Assembly: GCF_045679555.1 (NCBI RefSeq)
Contig: NC_092094.1
Coordinates: forward strand, 32,586,155 to 32,650,154
Direction: 5' to 3'
From: Salvelinus alpinus
Lineage: Eukaryota; Chordata; Actinopteri; Salmoniformes; Salmonidae
Length of the DNA: 64,000 bases
Shown here: in pieces, positions 50,691-64,000 of the stretch
Layout of the letters: every line of letters starts with the position of its first letter
How positions within the stretch are numbered: the first letter of the stretch is position 1
Notes under the pieces: generated by a model
The model's database searches: none
What the model saw: only the letters and a program-made list of their open reading frames with translations
Told to the model about the DNA's origin: nothing
Position numbers and translations under genes: made by a program

Positions 50691-51032
50691 AAATATATAA
50701 CAGACAATGTCACACACACACACAATTCATATCTCTCAAGTCGAAGCTATTCACCCGCGTTAACAGAGAAGCTATATGAGCAAGCAGCTATTCTGTGTGG
50801 TGGGAGATTGAGTTAGCTGTAAAAGTGTGACAAAGTCACATATTGACTTACTGGGTTGCTCCCTTCAGACCACTGCCATGAACAATGATCTAACCAATGA
50901 ACATTGAATGTGACGTTATCTCTCTATCATTCAATTCATTTAAATTGAACAAGCCATGTGGAAAGTATGGTTACATTTGCCAGAGGAAATTGTAATAAGA
51001 ATTACTAACTCTACCAGCACTCTACAAAAAAC
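50691..51032. other. Non-coding, nothing recognised
   Basis: Plain sequence with a short CA tract. Confidence 0.3.
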
Positions 51033-51127
51033 CCTAGACAATACAAAAACTGGCGTACCCACCCTAGTCACACCCTGACCTAACCAAAATATAAAGAAAA
51101 CAGAGATATCTCAGGTCAGGGCGTGAC
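51033..51127 (-). mobile_element. LTR end fragment
   Basis: Ends aggtcagggcgtgaca, the complement of the TGTCACGCCCTGACC start of the LTR family at 22454 and 40492. The remainder is lost. Confidence 0.7.
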
Positions 51128-52036
51128 AAAAACATTCTCTGAAGATGGTAATTCCTCACTGCAGGAACAGTAGGTAGTGAGGAAAGAGCCTTATTCTGAT
51201 CCTAGCTCGATTTGACAGTGTGTACAATAAAACATGTAATGTTTGTTTACACACAATCTAATTTCATCAGGTAAACACTTATTTGAACTTATATTTCACG
51301 ATCTGACATAATGGTAGGCAACCATTTAGGCTTTACATTACATGTTGCTATTTTTCATATTTTTTTATCAATTGTCAATTGTTAAGCACTACTGAACAAA
51401 GAGTCATTTGGGAGTTGTTTTTGGTGAACAGAGCCAAAATGTCCGGCTCACTGAAACGACTCAGAATGCCCATTAATAATAGCCTAATGCATGAATGTCA
51501 AGTCTTAACAAGTCTCACATTGATCACGTCTGTTAGAAAATATCCATCACAAGCTGGAGACATCGTTTAGAAAGGAGAATCACTTAAACATATATTTTCC
51601 TTCTGTGATGTCTTCTAATTGATAATTGCTGCTATTAATTCCTGTGCTTTCTGCAGCTTGTTTAGCAGCAGCTAACAGGCATAAGCCATTAGCATGTCTT
51701 CTGTAGAATGTAATTGCAGTCTTTAATTGAAACACAGAAAATTACACGTTTACTATGTCTGTCTGTGCTGTGGATTTTACACAAGTGCATCTCTGCTCGT
51801 TTAAACACATGCACACACAGCCTAGTGTTTTATTACGGACATAAAGCCATTGTAGATCAGTGTAGGGCACTTGGTAAAGTTTAAGCCATTGGTTCCCAGG
51901 GGAAAGGAGGAGAGAACAGGAGACAGAAAGGCTGTAGAGGGGGTATACAGGTAGGGTATAGGGTGTATACAGACATGGTTTAAGGTGAAGGGTGTATAGA
52001 GGGTGTTTTATGGAATGATGACATGTGTATGATGAC
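51128..52036. other. Non-coding, nothing recognised
   Basis: No repeat signature or gene. The last five bases, ATGAC (52032-52036), are the left target duplication of the next LTR. Confidence 0.35.
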
Positions 52037-52378
52037 TGTCACGACTTCCGCCGAAGTCGGTCCCTCTCCTTGTTCGGGCGGCGTCCGGCGGTCTACGTCA
52101 CCGGCCTTCTAGCCATCGCGGATCCACTTTTCATTTTCCATTTGTTTTGTCTTTGTCTTACACACCTGGTTTCAATCCCCCAATTACTTGTTCATTATTT
52201 AACCCTCTGTTCCCCCATGTTTGTTTGTGAGTAATTGTTTATTGTATTGCGGTCCGTATTTGTGGCCTTGTATTTCTACGACGTGTATTGTCATATATTT
52301 GAGTAAAATTGCTTTCATTACTCATATCTGCTGTCCTGCGCCTGACTCATCTCACCAGCTACACACAGACGCTTTACA
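52037..52378 (+). mobile_element. Solo LTR, 342 bp
   Basis: Starts TGTCACGACTTCC and ends CGCTTTACA, with the 5-bp duplication ATGAC on both sides (52032-52036; 52379-52383). Internal sequence differs from the LTRs at 22454 and 41978, so it is a related but separate family. Confidence 0.88.
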
Positions 52379-52383
52379 ATGAC

Positions 52384-52807
52384 ACACAGGGTTGCAGGGC
52401 TGGGGTCAATTAGAATTGAAGGCAATCAATTCAGGAAGTGACTTTAATAAAACGTTCAAAAATATAAAAACATTTGTTATAAATAGCTTCTACTCCTCAA
52501 TTTTGAATTGTTATTAAAGCAGCAATACGTAACTTTTTGGGCAACTCGACCACATTCACATTGAAATTAGAGTTATAGATGTGTCATTCTCATTGAAAGC
52601 AAATCTAAGAAGTGATAGATATGTTCTATGTGTGCTATTTCTATGCTAACCCAAGCTTAAGTTTCATTTTTGCATCTTTTACTTTCAGTTTTGTACACCA
52701 GCTTCAAGCAAGCTGAAAATACAAATATTTTTGGTTATTAAAAATATATTTCACAGCAGTTTAGATGGTGCAATGATTCTCTACACTTTAAAACTGGGTG
52801 TTTTGAG
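52384..52807. other. Non-coding, nothing recognised
   Basis: AT-rich plain sequence. Confidence 0.3.
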
Positions 52808-53042
52808 CCTTGAATGCTAATTGGCTGACAGCCGTGGTATATCAGACCGTATAACACAGGTATGACCAAACATGTATTTTTACTGCTCGAATTACATTGG
52901 TAACGAGTTTATAATAGCGATAAGGGACCTCGGGGGTTTGTGGTTTGTGGTATATGGCCAACTCCGCGTTGCGTTGCGCATTAAGAACAGCCCTTAGCCG
53001 TAGTATATTGGCCATGTACCACACCCCCTTGTGCCTTATTGC
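52808..53042. repeat. Interspersed repeat with inverted CCGTGGTATAT motifs
   Basis: gccgtggtatatcagaccgt on one side and ccgtagtatattggccatgt on the other; a repeat family I recall from salmonids. Non-coding. Confidence 0.5.
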
Positions 53043-53533
53043 TTAAATATGCCATGACATTGTTGAATACTTGTTTCTGATTGGCTTGAAGGGCATTCTA
53101 GAGCGTGCGTTATTTCCCTATAATGCACAGTATGTTTGCACGGTAGAATTCAATGGCTATAGTTCATTCCTACACATTCTATGTTTGAGCTGCTTTTAAA
53201 AGCAAAAGACGAATTGAAAACATTATTGGAATTGTTGAATTCGATTTTCATAATGGCAAGATAGGACTGATGGTTTGGTTAGCTAAACTAGCAAGTCTGT
53301 TTGTTTGGTTACCACGGCAACTAATGTTGCTATCTAGTAAGCTTGCTAGCTGCTTCAGTAGATGTTGAACACATTTCTACCGATAAATGAACACATTTCT
53401 AGCGGCAAATGTGTTAAATTATAGCCAGGGTATAAAAGAGATAATCAACTTGGGGCTCTATGTGCGTAGAATGTCAGTTCCATTCCGCTAGCGTGTCGTG
53501 GAACACACCTTCCATGTTGTTCATTATTTTCCG
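53043..53533. other. Non-coding; direct repeat aacacatttcta
   Basis: Plain sequence. The phrase gaacacatttcta(c/g)cg is duplicated at about 53370 and 53391. An RFX-like motif lies at 53308-53321. Confidence 0.4.
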
Positions 53534-53822
53534 TAGAATGCATAGTCCCTCGTTGATAATCCCTTACTTAATGCCTATACTAGAATGCATAGTCCCTCGT
53601 TGATAATCCCTTACTTAATGCCTATACTAGAATGCATAGTCCCTCGTTGATAATCCCTTACTTAATGCCTATACTAGAATGCATAGTCCCTCGTTGATAA
53701 TCCCTTACTTAATGCCTATACTAGAATGCATAGTCCCTCGTTGATAATCCCTTACTTAATGCCTATACTAGAATGCATAGTCCCTCGTTGATAATCCCTT
53801 ACTTAATGCCTATACTAGAATG
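53534..53822 (+). repeat. 47-bp tandem repeat, 6 copies
   Basis: The unit gaatgcatagtccctcgttg...cctatacta repeats at 53536, 53583, 53630, 53677, 53724 and 53771 with no visible change. Confidence 0.97.
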
Positions 53823-53861
53823 CCCTTCCAGCCAAAGTACTCAACAACGCTGTGGTATGAA

Positions 53862-54030
53862 GTTCATTTATCGTTACTCATTGTGTATTTATTATCACGT
53901 TTATTATTACGTATTTAACTTTTCTATTTCTCTTTATCTCTGCATTGTTGGAAAGGGCCCGTAAGTAAGCATTTCACTGTTAGTCTACACCTGTTGTTTA
54001 AGACCATGTGACGAATAACATTTGATTTCA
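53862..54030 (+). mobile_element. LINE 3'-tail fragment
   Basis: cattgttggaaagggcccgt then gtaagcatttcactgttagt and gtgacgaataacatttgatt, the forward version of the tail at 19981-20080. Confidence 0.75.
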
Positions 54031-54439
54031 TATACAGTATACTCTAACAATCTCATGAATAGAAATAGCGTGATAATGCGATTGCATTGCCTGGAAGGAA
54101 CATTTCACCTTTGTTCTCGAACGTTTTCTCAGTAAACACAAGCATCACTGGCGTACCGGACACCCCCGCAGCCCCCACAAGGTGGAGGGGCCCACGAGCT
54201 TTGGGTGCCCATGCTTCTGTCATTGATGTCCATCATTTTGACAGTAACCCTCCCAAAAATGATTCATAAACCTTTTTAATTTCAATATGTACTTGGATGC
54301 TGAGTGTTTGTTTCTTGTGTTTCAGGAATGTGACAGAAAAAGTGACTTAAAAAAATTAAGAATTAACTGATTGAAAGTTTAAGGGGATATCGGTGACTAA
54401 ATGCAGTGGTCAAGGCTACAAAGGCGCCAGTGCAGTGAG

Positions 54440-54660
54440 TGGCGCTTACTCAAGTGCTCAAAAGTCCATATCAGACCGAGAGCCTAATACTTCTTAGGAA
54501 GTTCTTTATGAATTTTAGTTTAGAAAACGATCTCTCCGCAGAAGCGACATTAACAGGGATGGTAAAAACAGCTTGATTACCGTAGCAACATCATGGAAAC
54601 TGCAGGGAGTGGTGCTTCAAATACAACATTTCTGCAACATCTTTAATTGAGCCTCTCATT
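54440..54660 (-). pseudogene. hAT-type transposase C-terminal relic
   Basis: The minus strand at about 54484-54565 reads TIPVNVASAERSFSKLKFI followed by KNFLRS, the conserved hATC dimerisation motif of hAT transposases (zf-MYM/ZBED type). No DNA-binding or catalytic part was recognised. GC-rich sequence at 54150-54210 may be the opposite end of the element. Confidence 0.65.
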
Positions 54661-54764
54661 CTCCTTAATTGCCAGAATCAACACATTACCCAAAGAGATT
54701 ACTACTCAATTTGCTCATTGGGCAGAGATTTAAAATAAAATCTGTTTTACAGGTAATTTATAAA

Positions 54765-57509
<2,745 letters not shown>

Positions 57510-57737
57510 GTATGCCAAGAGTGTGCAAAGATGTCATCAAGGCAAAGGCTGGCTACTTTGAAGAATCTCAAATATAAAATATATTTTGATTGGTTTAACA
57601 TTGCTTTGGTTACTAAATGATTCCATATGTGTTATTTCATAGTTTTGATGTCTTCACTATTATTCTACAATGTAAAAAATAGTAAAAAGAAAGAAAAATC
57701 CTTGAATGAGTAAGTGTGTCCAAACTTTTGACTGGTA

Positions 57738-57742
<5 letters not shown>
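57510..57742 (-). mobile_element. Right-end fragment of a Tc1-like element
   Basis: Matches the right end of the element at 1495-3080 (tatgccaagagtgtgcaaag ... caaacttttgactggtactg) and ends in TA. Confidence 0.85.

Positions 57743-57788
<46 letters not shown>
57741..57788. repeat. (TA)n tract
   Basis: About 48 bp of TA, a natural run of Tc1 target sites. Confidence 0.97.
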
Positions 57789-57791
<3 letters not shown>

Positions 57792-59342
57792 TGCTCAAAA
57801 AAATAAAGGGAACACTTAAACAACACAATGTAACTCCAAGTCAATCACACTTCTGTGAAATCAAACTGTCCACTTAGGAAGCAACACTGATTGAGAATAA
57901 ATTTCACATGCTGTTGTGCAAATGGAATAGACAACAGGTGGAAATTATAGGCAATTAGCAAGAGTGGTTCTGCAGGTGGTGACCACAGACCACTTCTCAG
58001 TTCCTATGCTTCCTGGCTGATGTTTTGGTCACTTTTGAATGCTGGCGGTGCTTTCACTCTAGTGGTAGCATGAGACGGAGTCTACAACCCACACAAGTGG
58101 CTCAGGTAGTGCAGCTCATCCAGGATGGCACATCAATGCGAGCTGTGGCAAGAAGGTTTGCTGTGTCTGTCAGCGTAGTGTCCAGAGCATGGAGGCGCTA
58201 CCAGGAGACAGGCCAGTACATCAGGAGACGTGGAGGAGGCCGTAGGAGGGCAACAACCCAGCAGCAGGACCGCTACCTCCGCCTTTGAGCAGGAAGAGCA
58301 CTGCCAGAACCCTGCAAAATGACCTCCAGCAGGCCACAAATGTGCATGTGTCTGCTCAAACGGGTCAGAAACAGACTCCATGAGGGTGGTATGAGGGCCC
58401 GACGTCCACAGGTGGGGGTTGTGCTTACAGCCCAACACCGTGCAGGACGTTTGGCATTTGCCAGAGAACACCAAGATTGGCAAATTCGCCACTGGCGCCC
58501 TGTGCTCTTCACAGATGAAAGCAGGTTCACACTGAGCACGTGACAGACGTGACAGAGTCTGGAGACGCCGTGGAGAACGTTCTGCTGCCTGCAACATCCT
58601 CCAGCATGACCGGTTTGGCGGTGGGTCAGTCATGGTGTGGGGTGGCATTTCTTTGGGGGGCCGCACAGCCCTCCATGTGCTCGCCAGAGGGAGCCTGACT
58701 GCCATTAGGTACCGAGATGAGATCCTCAGACCCCTTGTGAGACCATATGCTGGTGCGGTTGGCCCTGGGTTCCTCCTAATGCAAGACAATGCTAGACCTC
58801 ATGTGGCTGGAGTGTGTCAGCAGTTCCTGCAAGAGGAAGGCATTGATGCTATGGACTGGCCCGCCCGTTCCCCAGACCTGAATCCAATTGAGCACATCTG
58901 GGACATCATGTCTCGCTCCATCCAGCAACGCCACGTTGCACCACAGACTGTCCAGGAGTTGGCGGATGCTTTAGTCCAGGTCTGGGAGGAGATGCCTCAG
59001 GAGACCATCCGCCACCTCATCAGGAGCATGCCCAGGCGTTGTAGGGAGGTCATACAGGCACGTGGAGGCCACACACACTACTGAGCCTCATTTTGACTTG
59101 TTTTAAGGACATTACATCAAAGTTGGATCAGCCTGTAGTGTGGTTTTCCACTTTAATTTTGAGTGTGACTCCAAATCCAGACCTCCATGGGTTGATAAAT
59201 TTGAGTTCCATTGATAATTTTTGTGTGATTTTGTTGTCAGCACATTCAACTATGTAAAGAAAAAAGTATTTAATAAGAATATTTAATTCATTCAGATCTA
59301 GGATGTGTTATTTTAGTGTTCCCTTTATTTTTTTGAGCAGTG
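57789..59342 (+). mobile_element. Tc1-like element in a TA tract
   Basis: Perfect 28-bp terminal inverted repeats (cactgctcaaaaaaataaag then ggaacact; 57789-57816 and 59315-59342), flanked by TA on both sides. Length 1554 bp. A frameshifted transposase lies inside on the plus strand. Confidence 0.95.
58070..59084 (+). pseudogene. Tc1-type transposase with four small lesions
   Basis: Start [20 protein letters not shown] at 58070, a paired-like HTH ([19 protein letters not shown]), and the DDE core: FTDESRF near 58508, FLLMQDNARPHVAG near 58771 and DLNPIEHIWD near 58877; stop at 59082-59084. Damage seen: a premature TGA at 58286-58288 next to a 1-base loss; a 1-base gain near 58360; a 2-base loss near 58541. 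The spans add up to an original of about 338 residues, the normal Tc1 length. The catalytic acidic residues remain. Confidence 0.9.
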
Positions 59343-59352
59343 TATATATATA

Positions 59353-60957
<1,605 letters not shown>

Positions 60958-60961
60958 TACA

Positions 60962-61762
60962 TACACTGCATGACCAAAAGTATGTGGACACCTGCTTGTT
61001 GAACATCTCATTCAAAAATCATTCATATGAAGTTTGTGTCCCCCCCTTTGCTGCTATAATAGCCTCCACTCTTCTGGGACGGCTTTCCACTAGACTTGCA
61101 ATTAATCCCAAAGGTGTTCGATGGGGTTGAGGTCAGGGCTCTGTGCAGGCCAGTCAATATCTTCCACACCATTCTCGGAAAAAAATATATTTCTGTATGG
61201 AACTCGCTTTGTGCACGGGGACATTATTATGCTGAAACAGGAAAGGGCCTTCCTCAAACAGTTGCCACAAAGTTAGAAGCACAGAATCGTCTAGAATGTC
61301 ATTGTATGCTGTAGCGTTAAGATTTCCCTTCAGTGGAATGAATGGGTGTAGCCCAAACCATGAAAAACAGCCAAAGACCGCTATTCCACCTCCACCAAAC
61401 TTTACAGTTGGCACTACGCATTGGGGCAGGTAGTGTTCTCCTTGCATCCGCCAAACCCAGATTTGTCTGTCGGACTGCCAGATGGTGAAGAGTGATTCAT
61501 CACTCCAGGGAACGTGTTTCCCCTGCTCCAAAATCCAACGGCAGCGAGATTTACACCACTCCAGCCGATGCTTGGCATTGCGCATGGTGATCTTAGGCTT
61601 ACTGAGCTTTTCAGTAAGGCCATTCTACTGCCAATGTTTATCTATGGAGATTGCATGGCTATGTAGAACATTTTTTACACCTGTCAGCAATGGGTTGTGC
61701 CTGAATTAGCCAAATCCACTAATTTGAAGGGGTTTCCACATACTTTTGCATATATAGTGTAC
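60962..61762 (-). mobile_element. Tc1-like element, internally deleted
   Basis: Ends tacactgcatgaccaaaagt and, reversed, tacactatatatgcaaaagt are inverted repeats with TA borders; it starts 3-4 bp after the previous element ends. At 0.8 kb it has lost the transposase N-terminal half. Confidence 0.88.
61100..61620 (-). pseudogene. Tc1 transposase fragment with catalytic Asp changed
   Basis: The minus strand reads [33 protein letters not shown] (first acidic block), [25 protein letters not shown], then [13 protein letters not shown]. Relatives have HDN where this reads HNN, so the second catalytic aspartate is asparagine. Same family as 35901-36422. Confidence 0.85.
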
Positions 61763-61920
61763 ATTATAGGGGTATTCCATTCAGTCGATCCCATAATACC
61801 TAGAATTCCCACAGATCAAAATGCTACCTAGCTACTGCATAATAATAAAAATAATAAAAGATATATACAGTCATGTAAAAAAGTAAGTGCATATTTGGAC
61901 AGATGGATATATAATCTTCA
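61763..61920. other. Short unassigned spacer
   Basis: Plain AT-rich sequence; ends with CTTCA, the left target duplication of the next element. Confidence 0.4.
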
Positions 61921-62921
61921 TGTCACGATCGTCGTAGTGAGGAGACCAAAGCGCAGCGTGATGTGAATACATCTTATTTAATGACAACGAAAGAACACCG
62001 AAAAAAAACTATTACAAACTATACAAAATAACAAACGAACGTGACGCTAATAATAACGAGTGCAGACATGCAACATCAACATAGACAATCACCCACAAAC
62101 TGGAAAATGGCAACCTAAATAGGATCCCGAATCAGAGACAACGATAAACAGCTGCCTCTGATTGGAAGCCAATCCAGGCCACCATAGACCTACGTATGCA
62201 TAGACTACACACACAACCTAGACACACAAAAACCCTAGACCAGACTAAAACACACATACCACCCTTGTCACACCCTGAACTAACCAAAATAATAAAGAAA
62301 ACAAAGATAACTAAGGTCAAGGCGTGACAGTACCCCCCCCCCCCCCCCCCTCCAAAGCTCCGGCCGCAAAACCTGACTCTAAAGGGGAGGGTCCGGGTGG
62401 GCCTTCTTTACGGCGGCGGCTGTGGCGCCTCCGGACTGACGGGCGGCTCTGGCGGCTCCGGACGGACGGGCGGCTCTGGCGGCTCCGGACTGTCGGGCGG
62501 CTCTGGCGGCTCCGGACTGACGGGCGGCTCTGGCGGCTCCGGACTGACGGGCGGCTCTGGCGGCTCCGGACTGACGGGCGGCTCTGGCAGCTCCGGACTG
62601 ACGGGCGGCTCTGGCAGCTCCGGACTGGAGGGAGAACCTGGAGGGAGGAGACGGAGAGACAGCCTGGTGCGTGGGGCTGCCACCGGACCCACTAGGGAGA
62701 CCTACAGGAGGCCTGGTGCGTGGAGGAGGCACCGGATGGACCGGGCTGTGGGGGAGCACTGGAGATCTGGTGCATACCACTCGCACCTCACACCTCGCAC
62801 CACATTCGCCCGGCACGGGAGGAGCGCAGGCATAGGGCGCACTGCACCCTCCCAGCGCCCCGGAGACACAGCACAAAGAGCCGGCGCAGGGTACCCTGGG
62901 CCGAAACGGCGTACCGTGACA
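61921..62921 (-). mobile_element. LTR element with proline-rich minisatellite, 5' LTR lost
   Basis: Flanked by the 5-bp duplication CTTCA (61916-61920; 62922-62926). Minus strand: the 3' LTR is 62329-61921 (409 bp), preceded by a G-run polypurine tract (C-run at 62332-62350). The 5' end keeps only about TGTCACG (62915-62921) and then continues straight into internal sequence. No gag or pol. Confidence 0.85.
62430..62640 (-). repeat. 27-bp proline-rich minisatellite
   Basis: About seven units (plus strand ggcggctctggcggctccgg then actgacg), which read SPEPPEPPV on the minus strand in one frame. Closely matches the repeat at 41270-41600. Confidence 0.9.
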
Positions 62922-62926
62922 CTTCA

Positions 62927-62990
62927 CTTCAACACTATTGACAGATAAAGGTAACCTGATTTAACAAATGACACTGAAAGATTATGCTTT
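62927..62990. other. Short unassigned spacer
   Basis: Nothing recognised. Confidence 0.3.
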
Positions 62991-64000
62991 GCAAAAATGT
63001 ATTCAGAAAAAAATCTACAGAAATGCAATTCAATAGTGTGGAACAAATAAGTACACCCCTAGCTTCAATTGACTCCTTTGGCTGAAATAACTTCATGTTG
63101 CCGTTTCTTGTAACTGTTTATCAGTCTTTTACATCGACTGGGAGGATTTTTACTGTACTGCTTCAGCTGTGTCATGTTCGAGGGCTTTCTTGCATGCACA
63201 GTCCGCTTCAAGTCCCTCCACAGCATTTCAACAGGATTGAGACCTGGGCTTTGACTCGGCTATTCCATAACCCTCCATTTCTTCTTTTTGAGCCATTCTG
63301 TTATTTTGGATCATTGTCCTGTTGCAAGATCCATGTTCGGTTCAGCTTCAGCTTTTTGACAGATGGCCTTACATTCTCGTCAAGAATTCTCTGGTACAAT
63401 ATGGAATTCATGGTTGACTCAATGATGGCAAGTTGGCCAGGCCGTGAGGCAGCAAAGCAGCAGCAAACCATAATACCACCGCCTCCATGCTTTACAGTTG
63501 GTATGATGTTCTTCTGTTCAAAGGCAGTGTTTTGTTTTCGCCAAACAACTCCACCTTTGACACATCTGTCCAGAGCACATTGTTCCAATACCCCTATAAT
63601 GTGCACTGGTCTTTATCCAGGTAAACGTCAGTCATGTCTTGATATTCTTTTTTGAGAGCAGAGGCTTCTTCCTTCCTGACCTCCCACGTAGGCCAACTTT
63701 GTGCAGTCTCTTTCTGACAGTTGACTCATGCACTTCAACATTGATTGTGGCAAAGAGACCTGTAGTTCCCTTGATGTTGCCCTGGGGTTCTTACAGACTT
63801 CTATGAGCATCTTTCGGTCAGCTCTTGGGCTGAATTTGGTGGGATGACCTGTCCCAGGTAGATTGCCAGTGGTCTGGAATTTTCTCCATTTGTAGATGTT
63901 CCGTTGAACAGTGGAATTATGTACTTCGAATTGGTTGGAAATTGATTTGTATCCCCTCCCAGACTCATGTGCTTCAATAATCTTTCTTCTGAGGGCCTCG
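62991..64000 (-). mobile_element. Tc1-like element, continues past the window edge
   Basis: The left end is near atgcaattcaatagtgtgga (62995-63040). The minus strand encodes transposase pieces from 64000 down to about 63240; the N-terminal start and right inverted repeat lie outside the window. Confidence 0.8.
63240..64000 (-). pseudogene. Tc1 transposase, partial and frameshifted
   Basis: HTH-like sequence near 63870-64000, then [20 protein letters not shown] (63460-63520), ILDENVRPSVKKLKLNRTW and LQQDNDPK at about 63302-63325, followed by a stop. The third acidic block is near 63240 (LNPVEML-like on the minus strand) in another frame. Several frame breaks. Confidence 0.75.

Noticed and set aside
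58133-58789. 218-codon minus-strand frame
   Set aside because: Antisense of the Tc1 transposase at 58070-59084, which has clear HTH and DDE motifs on the plus strand.
62397-62948. 183-codon Gly/Ser-rich plus-strand frame
   Set aside because: Reading of the 27-bp minisatellite in an alternative frame; the retroelement orientation is minus.

Overview
This window looks like nuclear DNA of a salmonid fish (Salmo, Oncorhynchus or a close relative). It holds tRNA-derived SINEs with SmaI-like and HpaI-like sequence, many Tc1-like DNA transposons of recognisable salmonid type, LINEs with GATTT or ACCTGGTTAAATAAAGG tails, TGTCACG-type LTRs, and very long CA, GT and CT microsatellites. No bacterial genes, operons, CRISPR array, rRNA gene or free-standing tRNA gene were seen. 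Almost everything recognisable is a transposable element or satellite. Assignments rest on motif reading and remembered repeat families, without database searches.

Layout. 0-10 kb: small MITEs, an old Tc1 element, and an L1-like relic (minus strand) broken by a 1.1 kb LTR element that itself contains a SINE; then an unclassified repeat and a retroviral integrase relic. 10.4-14.8 kb: a PIF/Harbinger transposon whose two spliced genes (Myb/SANT-like protein, 8 exons, 268 aa; HARBI1-like transposase, 4 exons, 343 aa) read through without a lesion. 15.1-19.3 kb: a nearly full LINE flanked by a 6-bp duplication, in the same host repeat that the Harbinger split. 20-25 kb: LINE inserted in LINE, a solo LTR and an ancient Tc1 body. 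25-36 kb: long microsatellites around the only host-gene evidence, a 15-codon first coding exon at 30118-30162 resembling FRMD4A, with a consensus splice donor. If that is right, everything downstream to 64 kb is first-intron DNA. 36-49 kb: a LINE inside an HpaI-type SINE, an LTR element carrying a proline-rich minisatellite, 53-bp and other tandem repeats, more LINE and Tc1 relics. 49-57 kb: LINE RT relic, solo LTR, 47-bp tandem array, hAT relic, dinucleotide repeats. 57.5-63 kb: a stack of Tc1-like elements set end to end in TA repeats, followed by another LTR element with a proline-rich minisatellite; a last Tc1 relic runs off the right edge.

How the genes work together: only the Harbinger pair forms a functional unit. 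In studied Harbinger elements the Myb-like protein carries the transposase into the nucleus and to the element ends. The other coding pieces are decayed transposase, reverse transcriptase or integrase remnants. The FRMD4A-like exon is the candidate host gene, and the repeats are its likely intronic burden.
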